64,000 nt of DNA from Mortierella sp. BCC40632 (taxonomy: Eukaryota; Mortierellomycota; Mortierellomycetes; Mortierellales; Mortierellaceae). The notes under the pieces were generated by a model. The model was not told where the DNA came from. It searched no databases and saw only the letters and a program-made list of their open reading frames with translations. The position numbers were made by a program, and so were the translations under genes. Shown piece by piece: positions 47,100-57,470 of this stretch. The stretch lies in assembly GCA_011634665.1 (NCBI GenBank), contig WAEK01000008.1, forward strand, positions 1,729,501 through 1,793,500, in the 5' to 3' direction. How positions within the stretch are numbered: position 1 is the stretch's first letter; each line of letters begins with the position of its first letter.

Positions 47100-47696
47100 A
47101 AGCAAAGATGGAAGGAAGGGGATATTTGAGGTCGCGGAGAAAGGAGAGAGTGAAAGAAAAAAAAGGGAGAGAACGGGAGAGATATGATGTCCTTGGCTAT
47201 TGCATGCTATTGAGCAAAGGTTTAGTCTAGAAGTACCACGTCTTGCTATTTGACACTCACACACACAATAATAAAAAAAAAAAAAATAGCCTCAACCTCT
47301 CTCAGAAATGAACCCTGCCAACACAGCGGCTTCGCCGCTTTATTTCGATTGAATATCACACCCCTCCTTCACTCCTCAAGATTTTTTACCGGTAGTCATA
47401 TGGCTCCAACGGTTGTTGCTTAGACTCTGTAGAGGAAGTGGGGAGACATCCTTTAAACAGGTCGAAATTGGAGGAGAGGGAGAGAGAGGTTTGAATAAAT
47501 GCAATTGTCCACAGTCATAGTCATAGCTGACCTTTTTCTCGCTATAGAGCGGTTACACTGTCTTCAATTGAAAAAAGAGCAAGGTGTGCTGCAATCGTAA
47601 GAGAAACAGAGGAGGAAGAAAGAAGGGTGAAAAAAAGGAGAGAAGTAGATCGGACTACTCGGCTCTGTCATACCACAGAGTGACTGACAAATTGAA
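47100..47696. other. Intergenic, part of a duplicated block
   Basis: Contains a small hairpin AGCGGC-TTC-GCCGCT at 47325-47339 and, from about 47390, sequence that recurs imperfectly near 49440-49830 downstream of the paralogous small gene. Confidence 0.5.
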
Positions 47697-47969
47697 TCAC
47701 CACATTTCTGGAGAGACCTGTCTGTCCTGCAGCATCACTGCATCATTTGAATGGGTTGGAGGATTGCTTTCAGGAGTGCCCTCACTGGCAGGAGGAGCAT
47801 CTTCAGGGGCGTCTTCGTCGGTAGGAGGAGTGCCTTCGGGAATGTCCTCATCGGTTGCTTGAGTGTGAGCCGCCTCGGCCATGGTATTCTCTTGAAAAGC
47901 AAGGATGTGTTGGAGAGTAAGTCTGACGAGGGTCAGGCTTCGTGCACGCTCGTAATTGTGGGCAGCCAT
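47697..47969 (-). CDS. Small Pro/Glu-repeat protein, copy A
   Basis: 90-residue hypothetical protein, not recognised. Residues 1-40 are a basic, likely helical head (NYERARSLTLVRLTLQHIL); the rest has three copies of an 11-residue acidic repeat of the type IPEGTPPTDED, then SNDAVMLQDRQV. An upstream in-frame ATG at 48083 would add 38 residues, but the start at 47969 matches the start of the paralogue at 50135 (both GCCATG/ATCATG-proximal, after the same C/T-rich leader). The paralogue 2.2 kb away, same strand, shares head, repeat and tail, and this conserved protein sequence supports coding. Confidence 0.6.
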   Translation of the reverse strand: MAAHNYERARSLTLVRLTLQHILAFQENTMAEAAHTQATDEDIPEGTPPTDEDAPEDAPPASEGTPESNPPTHSNDAVMLQDRQVSPEMW

Positions 47970-49832
47970 AGAGCGATGTGATGATCCGATCCGGAGAGAG
48001 GTGGAGATGAAGGTGAGAATGCGATGAGAGCGAGAAAGAGCAATGATATTTAACGGTAAGGATAGGGCCTTGGCTTGATTCATTGTGGCAAAGCATCTAC
48101 ATCAGCCGACCTCGCCTCTTCCTCCTCAAACAACCTGGTTTACTGGCCGCTTTCCTGTGCAGGGTCCAAAATTTAAATTCAGCGACTGGCAAAGAGATCT
48201 GGTAGACTTCTTGGCAAGGGCTGTATCTTACGAGAGTGTTCTTTGGTAGGATGGAGTGGTGGAGTCCAGCTCTGAAAAATTTCATCTTCCCCCCTTTATT
48301 TTTGAACTCTAATTTTTCAATTGGCCATATTCCTTCCTCTTGGCCTTTTCCCTTTTTTTATCCTGTCTCCTTCCTGGGAAACCCACTGGTGAATCATCAA
48401 CAGCAGAATTTTTACCAGCGGTTGCCACGCACAGTAAACCTTCGTTTCTTAAGCAAAAAGGCTATGGATATTTCTTGTCAGGATTCTATGGAGCAAGACG
48501 CTCCATCAAGAAGTGAAGGCTTCCTGGATCACTGCTGACGTGCAAAGGAGGCTGAATGGCAGCGCCTTTTAGTTTCCGAGATTTCGGTCCTGGTTCCTTT
48601 CTCAAACTTTAATTGAGCATGCTAAGATCCTCTTTTTGTGCGGAAGCTAAAAAGTACTACAAATTGGAAGCTTTGTTAGGGCCCTCCCCTTCTCTGTTCT
48701 GTAGAAAAGCCCAAGTCTATCCATCTTAACCCATTTGCCTCCGATACAGTAAGCAATTACAAATCAAGTGCAGCCCAATAGACTCTCTACATCTCTTTCA
48801 GGAATGTGGCACGTTTGGGCTTTCCTAGAGAGAACGTCTCGACATGATAGTAACAGTGGTGACAACAAGGGGAAGATAAAAGTCGGTGAGAAAAAGACAT
48901 ATCTGGACACTTGGTCCAGGGAACGATGGGCAGTTTATTTTGCTCTCTGCTGGGGAGTAAGCGAAGCATGGTCTAACGTAAATACTGAGAGGGTACACAT
49001 GCCAAGTGCACTGTCCAACCTACCCTGACAAGGCAAACAAGATCCTTGGTTTCGCCGATTTGACAGTGGACTAAAGAGCTAACGGTCGTTCCTTCCCCCT
49101 CTCTTCAGAAGAGTCAAAAAAATAAAACTCAATCATCCTAATTCAATTCTTTTAGAGTGACTCCCATTTCACTTCAACTAGTCTTGGTGGTATAGTATGA
49201 CATCACGAGAGTAAACTTTCCTTGAGTCCTTATGACCGCCAGAGTCATATTGGATAGGAAATCTGATGTTTATATTGTTGGTAAATGAAGCTCCAGGCTT
49301 CTAATTCAAATAGGTGTGTACTTTTTTTTTTTTTTTTTTTTTTTGAGTACAACGAAGCGAATTTCCGAGGACAGTAAACACTTGTGATCAAAACGACTAT
49401 ACCACTTTATTACAAGTGGCAACTATGCCACTCCTTTGCTCCTTCCTTAAGAGTCTTTTTAGCCAGTCATGCGGCCCCAATAGTGATCACCAAGGGAGGC
49501 GGGGTGATGGAGATTTACTACAGAATGTGGAGTCGAGGAAGAGGGTAAGGAGAAATGTAACCATCCATAGTCAGGGCTAACCTTTGCCCAGTAAAGAAAG
49601 GCACCTTAGATCGAGTGCACTGTCCGTTGTTGAAGGGCAAGAAAAAAAATATTCGGGGCATGTGCTACGATCGTGATAGAGAGAGGCAAAGCAGAGGAGG
49701 GGGAGGAAGAGGGGGAGGGAGGGAGGGAGGGAAGGGAAAAGGAGTAAGAGACAAAAAGAGAGGAAAAGGTAAGAAAGGAGAAGAGATGTGGATCGGCTCT
49801 ACCATATCTTGAGATGACTGGAAAGTCAATCC
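47970..49832. other. Intergenic between the two small paralogues
   Basis: No supported gene. Promoter of copy A on the left (TTAAATATC on the minus strand near 48050), a T23 run near 49322-49344, and from about 49440 sequence similar to the 3' flank of copy A, including a GA/GGGA-rich patch (49680-49750). Confidence 0.45.
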
Positions 49833-50135
49833 CTATAGATCTGAAAAGACTTGGCTGTCCTCTAGCATCACTATGTCACTTGGATGAGCCAGTGGATTGC
49901 TTTCAGGAACGTCCTCGCTGGTAGGAGGATTGCCTTTAGGAATGTCTTCGCAGGTAGGGGGGTTGCCTTCATGGACGCCTTCATCGGTAGGAGGATTGCC
50001 TTCAGGAACGATCTCATCGGTTGGTTGAGTGTGGGCCGTCCCGTGCGTGGTAATCTCTTGTGAAGCAAGGATGTGTTGGAGAACAAGTCTGGCGAGGACC
50101 TGTCTTCGCGCCTGTTCGTAGTCGCGGGCAATCAT
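49833..50135 (-). CDS. Small Pro/Glu-repeat protein, copy B
   Basis: 100-residue hypothetical protein, paralogue of the gene at 47697-47969. Head MIARDYEQARRQVLARLVLQ, then four 11-residue units (types VPEGNPPTDEG, VHEGNPPTCED, IPKGNPPTSED, VPESNPLAHPS) where copy A has three, and the matching tail DIVMLEDSQV. No signal peptide or membrane span; acidic, probably disordered tail. Function unknown. The extra unit suggests repeat expansion after duplication. Confidence 0.6.
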   Translation of the reverse strand: MIARDYEQARRQVLARLVLQHILASQEITTHGTAHTQPTDEIVPEGNPPTDEGVHEGNPPTCEDIPKGNPPTSEDVPESNPLAHPSDIVMLEDSQVFSDL

Positions 50136-50334
50136 GATGGGATGTGAAGATATGAGTTGGAGAGAAGTGGAGAAGAAGTAAAGGATGCGACAAACACAAA
50201 TGAATGATTTTCACCTACAAAACGTGGGTTTTATATGAGTTCGGTTTGCCCTTTGCCTCCTTTGCTTGCTCTGTGATACATACAACCGTGTTTTGCCCTT
50301 TGGCTGTGGGATGAAATGCAACCCTTACTGAAAA

Positions 50335-50373
50335 ACAGTCACCAACACAGGACTTCTCAAGCTGGCCGATTAT
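50335..50373 (+). repeat. Direct repeat, left copy, flanking the decayed Harbinger unit
   Basis: AAAACAGTCACCAACACAGG and following bases match 52076-52114 at 31 of 39 positions by eye, same orientation. Confidence 0.6.
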
Positions 50374-51528
50374 GCTGAGCACTGACGCTTTGGCGATGTC
50401 GGACAAGAAGGAAGCTTTTTTGGTAGCTGTGTCCATTCTTAACCCATTAGACATGGACATGGGCATGGCAATGGACTCAGACATCGAGGAGGACCTCAAT
50501 TTGATGACTCTAGAGATCATATCTCATCAGGCAAAGCTACAGGATCTAGTAGATGAACTAATAGCTGCATTTCAAAATAAGGCTAAAGTCAAAAAAAAAT
50601 CCAGGAGTGAGGAAGCACTGGCACCTTGCAGCCAAGAAACTCGACGACTTTAGTGATCGGCAGTGGCAAGGTATTCTGCGGATGAATAAAGCGGCGTTCT
50701 ACAAGCTCGTCACGAAAATAGAGGACCAGAGCACATTTACCGAGAACCAGCTGCCTGTGAAGGTTCAGCTTGCTCTGATGTTGGATAGACTGGCCCACGA
50801 CGGGAGTGGACTCTCTATTGTTCGATGGGCAGACTACTAGGGTTTATCAGAAACAAGCTGTATGAAGCACTTCGATAGAGTATTAGGCGCAATTCACAAT
50901 CTCAAAAACCGCTATGCTTTTTGGCTGGATTCAACGCAACGGAGTTATCACGCAAAAGCGATGGCGGTAACATGGATTCCCTGGATGTATGGGATTTATT
51001 GATGGAACCACACTTCGTTTCCGCGAAAAGACAGCTGCAGAAGATCATAACTATGCATGCAAGTGGATCGACGTAACAACTATCCTTCACAATTTTTTGG
51101 AGGACGAGAAGGAAAAGGTCATGATTGATGAAACAGGACACCACAAGGAACCTGAAACTGTGTTGCAAATGTTCACGAGGTTCATCCAGGACCAGGATCT
51201 CGTCCATAAAGGAACCGAACATGCCGACGAAGTTCACAGTGATGATCCTGTCCAATCCAGGCTTTCAAAGATGCAGTATGCCCTAAAGGTGCCCGTCAAC
51301 CAAATGGTATTGTTGCTTATCAAAAAAAGAGATAAACAAACACTTTATTTTTCTGATTTCTGTCCACGCTTGGGAAATGCTGCTCTTGGCAAGGGTGAAA
51401 ACCGCTTTTGCTCAGCAATTCGTGTGGATCTCCTCGGCCTAGATGGCGCTGCTACTTGGGATGAAGATGGAGCTGCTTGGGACGAGCATGATGTTGCTTT
51501 GGATCTAACAAACTCCTTCTGTACATAA
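50372..51528 (+). pseudogene. Decayed PIF/Harbinger-type transposase (DDE_Tnp_4)
   Basis: Remnant of a cut-and-paste transposase. The coding sense moves through three frames: 50372-50653 (N-terminal, Glu-rich), 50607-50840 (FYKLVTKIED, LPVKVQLALMLDRLAHDGSG, ending at TAG) plus continuing matches to about 50990 (GLSETSCMKHFDRVLGAIHNL), and from 50978 the first catalytic segment GFPGCMGFIDGTTLRF. Right after AAEDHNY the sequence jumps to WIDVTTILHNFLED, which in intact members lies far downstream near the C-terminus, so the part with the second and third catalytic acids is deleted. With at least two frameshifts, one stop and an internal deletion this copy cannot make an active enzyme. The plus-strand frame continues to 51528 but overlaps a better minus-strand frame. 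Confidence 0.7.
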
Positions 51529-51953
51529 TAATGAACGATGTTCTCGAGAATCTTGAGACGTAGTCGTTCATTCCGCTTGTGTGTGAGTTCTGCTGCCGCC
51601 ACTAAGAGTTCAACGGCTCCAAGTTGTTCGTCTATTGATGGCTTTTGCCGACTTCTAGCTTTTCGGTCTTTAGCTCGGTGTTTCTGGCCTCCACTGCTTT
51701 CCGGCGCTCTCTGTCTATATGCGAACTCCTCTGGTGACAACGCCGCAACTTCAAGCATATCGCAGGTTATTTGCAGTAGCTGTAATGTTTTCTTGGTAGC
51801 ATTTGGCAGTATCGTGTCAAACGCAATGTGACCCATGACTTCGGAATCCATTGACCACTTGTCGATTTCAAAATCATCTTTGTCCATTTCGTCCAGTCTC
51901 GAGTTAAGTGACGCTAGATTGTGTTCCGTGAGGGGCTGTGAGATTATTGACAT
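51345..51953 (-). CDS. Hypothetical 202-residue protein beside Harbinger remnant
   Basis: Uninterrupted frame with Met-initiated start; a (GA)n stretch lies upstream (51990-52018). Not recognised. Residues 1-50 acidic, 65-75 hydrophobic/helical, 80-105 basic (KHRAKDRKARSRQK), 108-150 helix-prone (IDEQLGAVELLVAAAELTHKRNERLRLKILEN, about 30 residues by position), then a Ser/Ala/Arg-rich tail with RPRRSTRIAEQKR. It converges on the transposase remnant, where two-gene Harbinger elements carry their second ORF, so it may be an element accessory protein; it shows no clear Myb/SANT motif. Confidence 0.4.
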   Translation of the reverse strand: MSIISQPLTEHNLASLNSRLDEMDKDDFEIDKWSMDSEVMGHIAFDTILPNATKKTLQLLQITCDMLEVAALSPEEFAYRQRAPESSGGQKHRAKDRKARSRQKPSIDEQLGAVELLVAAAELTHKRNERLRLKILENIVHYYVQKEFVRSKATSCSSQAAPSSSQVAAPSRPRRSTRIAEQKRFSPLPRAAFPKRGQKSEK

Positions 51954-53243
51954 GGTAGTAGCTGTTAGAGAAGGCCTGCTCGAAAATTAATAAGAGAAAG
52001 AGAGAGAGAGAGAGAGAAATTGGCTTTCCACACCGCATGTTGTATCAATGCATAATCTTGTATGCATGCTTAAAAAAACAGTCATCAGCACAGGGCCTCT
52101 CTAGTTGGAAGATCCCCATGGATTGCTCGGAGTTGGGCACAGCACGCGTTTTTCGGGGATATAGAGACTCTAGCAAGCAACGGCACTGATTCATTCCGCT
52201 TGAAAACAGTGCCTTGGTGGGTACTGATCATTTCGTTGCGCGAGAGAGATTTTATGAAAGCTGGAAAGAACTTATCTCACCGGTATGCTTGAGCTCCTAC
52301 AGACAGAGTAGGTGACGCGAGGAGTATTTACGATGTGAATGATGCAGGGGATGATATTTTTGTACCTCTTTCTTTTTCTCCTTCTCGCTCCTCAGTTTAC
52401 CATTCATGAGATCAAGTGGAAATAGTAAAGCAACTTCCTCTAAGCTACGCCTCTCGAACCATGAGTGACTAGTCATCTTTGAGTGGTTTGAGATCGTGAG
52501 AACTTCCGCCGAGTGTATTATCATTCTCGAGTTATGACCAGGCATGGCGAACTTACTGAGCGGGAGAAGGAGCGCGAACAAAGAGAGCGAGAAGGAATAG
52601 AGGATCGTGAATAAGGAGAACGAGAAAGAAGAGAAGAGTGCGAACGAAGAGAAGAAGAAAGGCAGAAGTGGGAGAAGGATCAAGACAGGACCGAAGGCAT
52701 TTTCTTGACACCTATTCAGCCGATCGCTTCGTTAAGCACCCCCCCTCCCAACGTCCCCCGTTCGCGACTCCAAAGAAATCGAACCCCCCAATCTTGCCGA
52801 AGATCTCACGCAACAATTGCCGTCCCTCTCGACCTCTCGAGACGTTTAGACTACCAAATTGAGTTGTATCATCGACATCGACACACCATCATTCTGTGCT
52901 CCAAAGCGGCGTTGCTCTTGGTGATCTACAAGAAGTGCCACACACTGACAAACGTTAGCTGGGCATCGCATTCCAAAAGTCATCGCTCCAGCACCTTCTT
53001 GCACCCTGGGATAGACTTCCTTTCATCCAAGAGATGATGATGTCTTTTACGTGTCTCCTATGCCACAGTCGAATTTTCCGTAGGTTGCGCCTCTTTAAAG
53101 TTGACAGAGCAGTACCGATTGAGTACAGTTTTATACCGATTGAATAGGAGAAATGACCCAGCCGTGGCTTAAAAAGTTTTCGCCAGCCTATATCCTATCT
53201 CCAGGGGAAGTTGAGCCATCTTTTGCCATTTCCTCATCTCATC
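51954..53243. other. Intergenic 1.3 kb upstream of the Crypton-like gene
   Basis: Holds the right-hand copy of the 39-bp direct repeat (52076-52114), a purine-rich GAGCGNGAAN-type patch (52555-52690, acidic/basic repeat if translated) and the promoter of the recombinase gene (CTTAAAAAG near 53170). No other gene supported. Confidence 0.45.
52076..52114 (+). repeat. Direct repeat, right copy
   Basis: AAAACAGTCATCAGCACAGG and following bases; same orientation and about 79 percent identical by eye to 50335-50373, 1741 bp away. Confidence 0.6.
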
Positions 53244-56200
53244 ATGACCTCCGAGACCTCCATTTCTGAGGAGCTGGAACTGGGAACTGGCTCTCATCCC
53301 AGCCCTTCCGTGTCCGTGTCCACGCCTTGTCGTGGAGAGTCCTCAAAAGCCGCATCGGCAAGAGCAAGAGGAACAAAGACATTTGTATTCGTACCCTCAT
53401 TTTACCCCGGAGAGAGAGAGTCGTCAACTACAACACCAGCCGCCGCCAAAAAGAAACAACCTAGAGGAACTCAGCAACCAGCGATCAACCGAGGGAAAGG
53501 AAAGCAAAAGGCCACTGACAATGACATCCTTGACAGTCATATTAACAGCGATGCCAATACCAACAATCCCGCCAACAATCCCGCCAACAATCCCGCCAAC
53601 AATCCCGCCAACAATCTCGCCAACAATCCCACCATCTATGATCTCTCTGCCAATAATACAACCAACGATCCTGTTGACGATAGCACAATCAACGATCCTG
53701 CCGTCATCAACGATCCTGCCGTCATCAACACAGTGAACCACCCACCCACCGTTAGTCAAACAGACCTCTATTCTGTTCTCGGGCCAGGACGTGTCGATCA
53801 GTTCTACACTGATGGCTGTCTTTTTGGTTACGATCCCGAATACCTTGGAGGGCCGTCAACTGGAAATTTGCGAAACCGACTTCCTGGAGAGAATGAAAAT
53901 GAACGTATTATAGAAGACGAGCAAGAGCGCCTTCTAGAAGAGGAGAGGCCTCGAGCAAAGGAGAGGAACACCAATGGCCCGATTACAGGGGAAGAAGAAG
54001 AAGAAGAAAAGGAGCATCACAATGGACCGAAGCCTTTTGATAAGGTCAACTATCCCCTTCATTTTTTCTACGAGCGTTACTTCGCTCAGTTTCCAATGGA
54101 CAATACGACAAACGATACTGATAGCGACTACAGCGACAGTAGTGACGATGACGAAGATAACGAAGATGACGAAGATGACGAAGATGACGAGGAGGAGGAC
54201 ATCACGGCTGGAACGACTCGCATTCATACCTCTGCCAAACGAAAGGTCCATGGATGTAATCACCTATCAGCGAAAATGCCGCGATTAGACCAGCGCAAAA
54301 GATCGAGGCCAAGGTGGCTTGAGGATACCGAAGATGTTGAGGAGCTACAACAACACCAGAATCAGGACCAATCTACCACACAGACAGCTTCGATGCAGAG
54401 GCCAGGAGAGACTTACGAGAGATACCTACAGCGCATGAGATGGGACCGTGAGTTTGAGAGTATGAAGGCGGCTTTTTTGAGCAAGGCTAAGGAATCCAAC
54501 CCCAGAAAAATCAAGCTCACTAAGAAGGAGTTGGAGACCATTCGCTTGAAACACAAGGAGAAAATAGCCCTCTACGAATCGTCAGACTTGCGAACTCAAC
54601 AGCATGCTCGAGGCACTAGGGCTGCATATAGTCAGTTTCATCGACACTGGAGGGTAGGTAAGAGGTCTCTCACAAAATATAAAGATGACCACGTGTAGCT
54701 CACTTATTCTCTTTGATTATTTTTTCTTGTAGCGATGGTGCAAGCGGAAAGAGTATCGAATAGAAGGAACCAAGAAGGTTGATTTTCGGGTCGAATATGA
54801 AAAGTTTTTTCTCTGGCTGAAAGAAGGCACGGCATTGGAGGGATATGATGGCAAAGGAAGTCGTAAAATGGCCGTTTTACCTTTCTTTGCGACAAACTCT
54901 TTTCAGGTTTCTGAAGTCAATGTCAATGGAAGAGAAAGAGCTGTATCCAGACGTGTCAAAGTTCTACCCAGTTTGTCAACACTACTTCAGCATATCAACG
55001 GCGTTAACGACCTTCGCATGTCACAAGGGAGTAGCGGAGTCTTGAAAGAAGAAGGAGGCCCCGTACACGCCATACGCGGAGCAGCGGTTGATGCGATCAC
55101 CAATGCCTACAAAACACGAATTGCAGGCGACCCAAGGATGGAATCCAAAAAATACGCCACTATCAATCATGCAGACAGAAAGGAACTCGATAAATTGCAT
55201 GATGTAATGAAGGTGGCATGGATAGATCGATATCAAAAGCACGAGGACAGCAAACATGGCAGGAATTTGCCCCATAGACTTACCAGCCTTCGTTCTCGCC
55301 TGATTGTTTCCTGGAAACACTTTATGATGATGCGCGGTGAGAATATCCGAATGGCCAAATTGCCACATGTCAACTTTCATTACTTCGCGAACATGACTGA
55401 TGCTATCGCAGGACCACGTCCGAGCACTTTCGCCATCGTCCTGATCATGACGCAGGGGGAAACTCAGCGGCATGGTGGCTGTACATACGGTGTTGCTGTT
55501 CGGAATTCGGATGTGGAAATTTGTCCGATTGGGTCCCTCGCATTCTACTTGTTTTATCTTTGGCAGACAGTAAGTCGTGTCCATTTAGAGCCTCGTTAGC
55601 ACTCAACCCGAAAGAATACTTACTTTTATCTATCCCCCCTTTTTCTATTTCCTTTCAGCATGAGGAGGGTAAACCGGATCTTCTCGACAACCGATGGCGA
55701 GACATTTACCTAGTCCACGGAAATGGCAAAAAGAAACAGCATCAACAACTCTCACCTAACGCGCATTTGGACGGCATGTCTCGATTATTTAGAGCTACAG
55801 GAATCGTGACTAATCAGCCTACGCACTTTTATCGCCACTCGGGGGCCAGTCATTCGCACGATGCTGGTGCCTCTCTTTCTGCCACTCAGATACATGGTGA
55901 TTGGCAACCTAGTGGCGGCAGTCGCCTCAATACCCACTACCTGCATCCTCTTCCAAAAGGCGTCGCATATGCCATGGCGGGCGCATTTCAACCTGGTCTG
56001 CCTCCTTGGATCAAGCGCGATTGTGTCACACCGTCGGTCGAGCTTCAACGACAGATCTTTCCATTCATAGAGGAAGATTATTATACGGAGTGTCCGGATT
56101 GGCTTATCTGGACCAGAAATATTATGGAGGGCAGGGGCGAGCTCGATGGTAGAGCCAATCCCATGCCAATGCCAGATGAGTCTAACAGAGCTGGCGTGTT

Positions 56201-57449
56201 GCGGCTCAAGTTTTTGCTCCTTCTTGTACACCTGAGAAAGGTCTTACTACAAGATGCAGTAGCCCTTCTGGAGCTCAAGCCCAAGGATGGAATACTGTAC
56301 GGCCACCATCACGTCTTCAACCTGCCAGTCTTCAAGAGTCCCGAGTTTCTTGCATTCAAAGACCAACTTGTAGCAAAAATGACCACCCTTGCACCACCTC
56401 AATCGGACAGTCCTCGCCACAACGCCCCTTACTTGGAAGCAGAGTTTCGACTATTAAATTCAACGATGGCAGAAAGTTTCCGTGTGATCAAGGGACAACT
56501 CGACCAGGAAGCAAAAAAAAGTATGTCAGAGTTTAAAGAACTGTTACTGAGTAGCGCCAATAGTATCACAAATACTGTGAAAACAGTATCTTCCGTCCAG
56601 ACGGCCGCCATCAAAAACTCTGTCGAAGATTCTGAAGATCTACACGCACAAGCCATGCTCTATGTACTGCAAGCGGCCCCAAGCCTCTATCTCCAGCGAA
56701 TTCGTCAGTTGAGGCGGCTAAATGGCACAGCTGTCCCCACCACTGTTTCAGCGCCACTTCAACCTCAACTTTCTTCTCTCTTCCAGCAGCAGTCGAACCA
56801 AGTCTCACCGTCACCAGAAAACTATCTGGATGAGATGGAAGACAATGATGTGGAGAATCTTGGCTTGGAAGATCCATCGATCGAGCAATTGGATGCAACA
56901 GAGATGTGCGAGGACTTGGCACAGGTGGCACTGAATCATACTCTTCAACCACCATTACAAGCTCAATCGACACCTCCCTCTGGGCCTACTCTGAGCTTAG
57001 AGGAGCGTCTAGACATGTTGGCGGTCGAAGTAGCCGAGAGTCGTTGCATCATTGAGTTTGATGTGTCTGATGGGTTTACCTACGAGATGGTTTCTCGATC
57101 GAGACCTTTAGAGGAGCACTGGGAGGAATGGTTCTATGGTTTGATACGCGACGGCGTCCAACAACCTTCGATCTACTGGTTGAATGGGGGAAACAGGCGC
57201 CACACTTTTGCTAGCAGCCATATGGCCGACACCGCCTGGAGATACGTCAACCCAGCAAAGGACAAAAACCCTTACAACGCTTTATGGACCTTCAAAAAAG
57301 CCATTATGCGAGGGATTCTGAAAATGATGTTGGATCGTGAGGGTGATATCAAACATAGAGAGAAGACAGCCCTCGCAGAGGTGGCTGCTTTGATCCACCA
57401 CAACACCATGTCACTGAACAAGTTTCAAAAAATGAATAGAAAGATGTAG
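53244..57449 (+). mobile_element. Crypton-like tyrosine recombinase gene with GCR1_C-type domain
   Basis: Three exons, 53244-54653, 54733-55569, 55659-57449, both introns GT-AG phase 0; the product is 1345 residues with no stop or frameshift, so it may be functional. Residues 1-470 are disordered: an NNPA tandem repeat (about 110-135), long acidic runs near 290-325, and basic RKRSRPRW. Residues 471-860 carry the recombinase core in the Ndc10-like form: R671 in MMMRGENIRMAKL, then IVLIMTQGETQRHGG...EICPIGSLAFYLF, H805-x-x-R808, W831, and Y843 in NTHYLHPLPKGVAYAMAG. A DNA-binding GCR1_C-like segment lies near 1225-1320 (EEHWEEWFYGL, QQPSIYWL, WTFKKAIMRGI). Cryptons lack terminal repeats, so element ends cannot be read here. 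Its stop codon is 21 bp from the stop of the convergent CRN gene. Confidence 0.85.
53560..53640 (+). repeat. 12-bp coding tandem repeat (NNPA)n
   Basis: About six copies of AACAATCCCGCC in frame inside exon 1 of the Crypton-like gene. Confidence 0.9.
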
Positions 57450-57470
57450 TTTTTTCTATGAGTCGTCGTG

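Noticed and set aside
47325..47339. Hairpin AGCGGC-TTC-GCCGCT as a bacterial-type terminator
   Set aside because: Six-base stem only, no T-run directly after it, and the host is eukaryotic.
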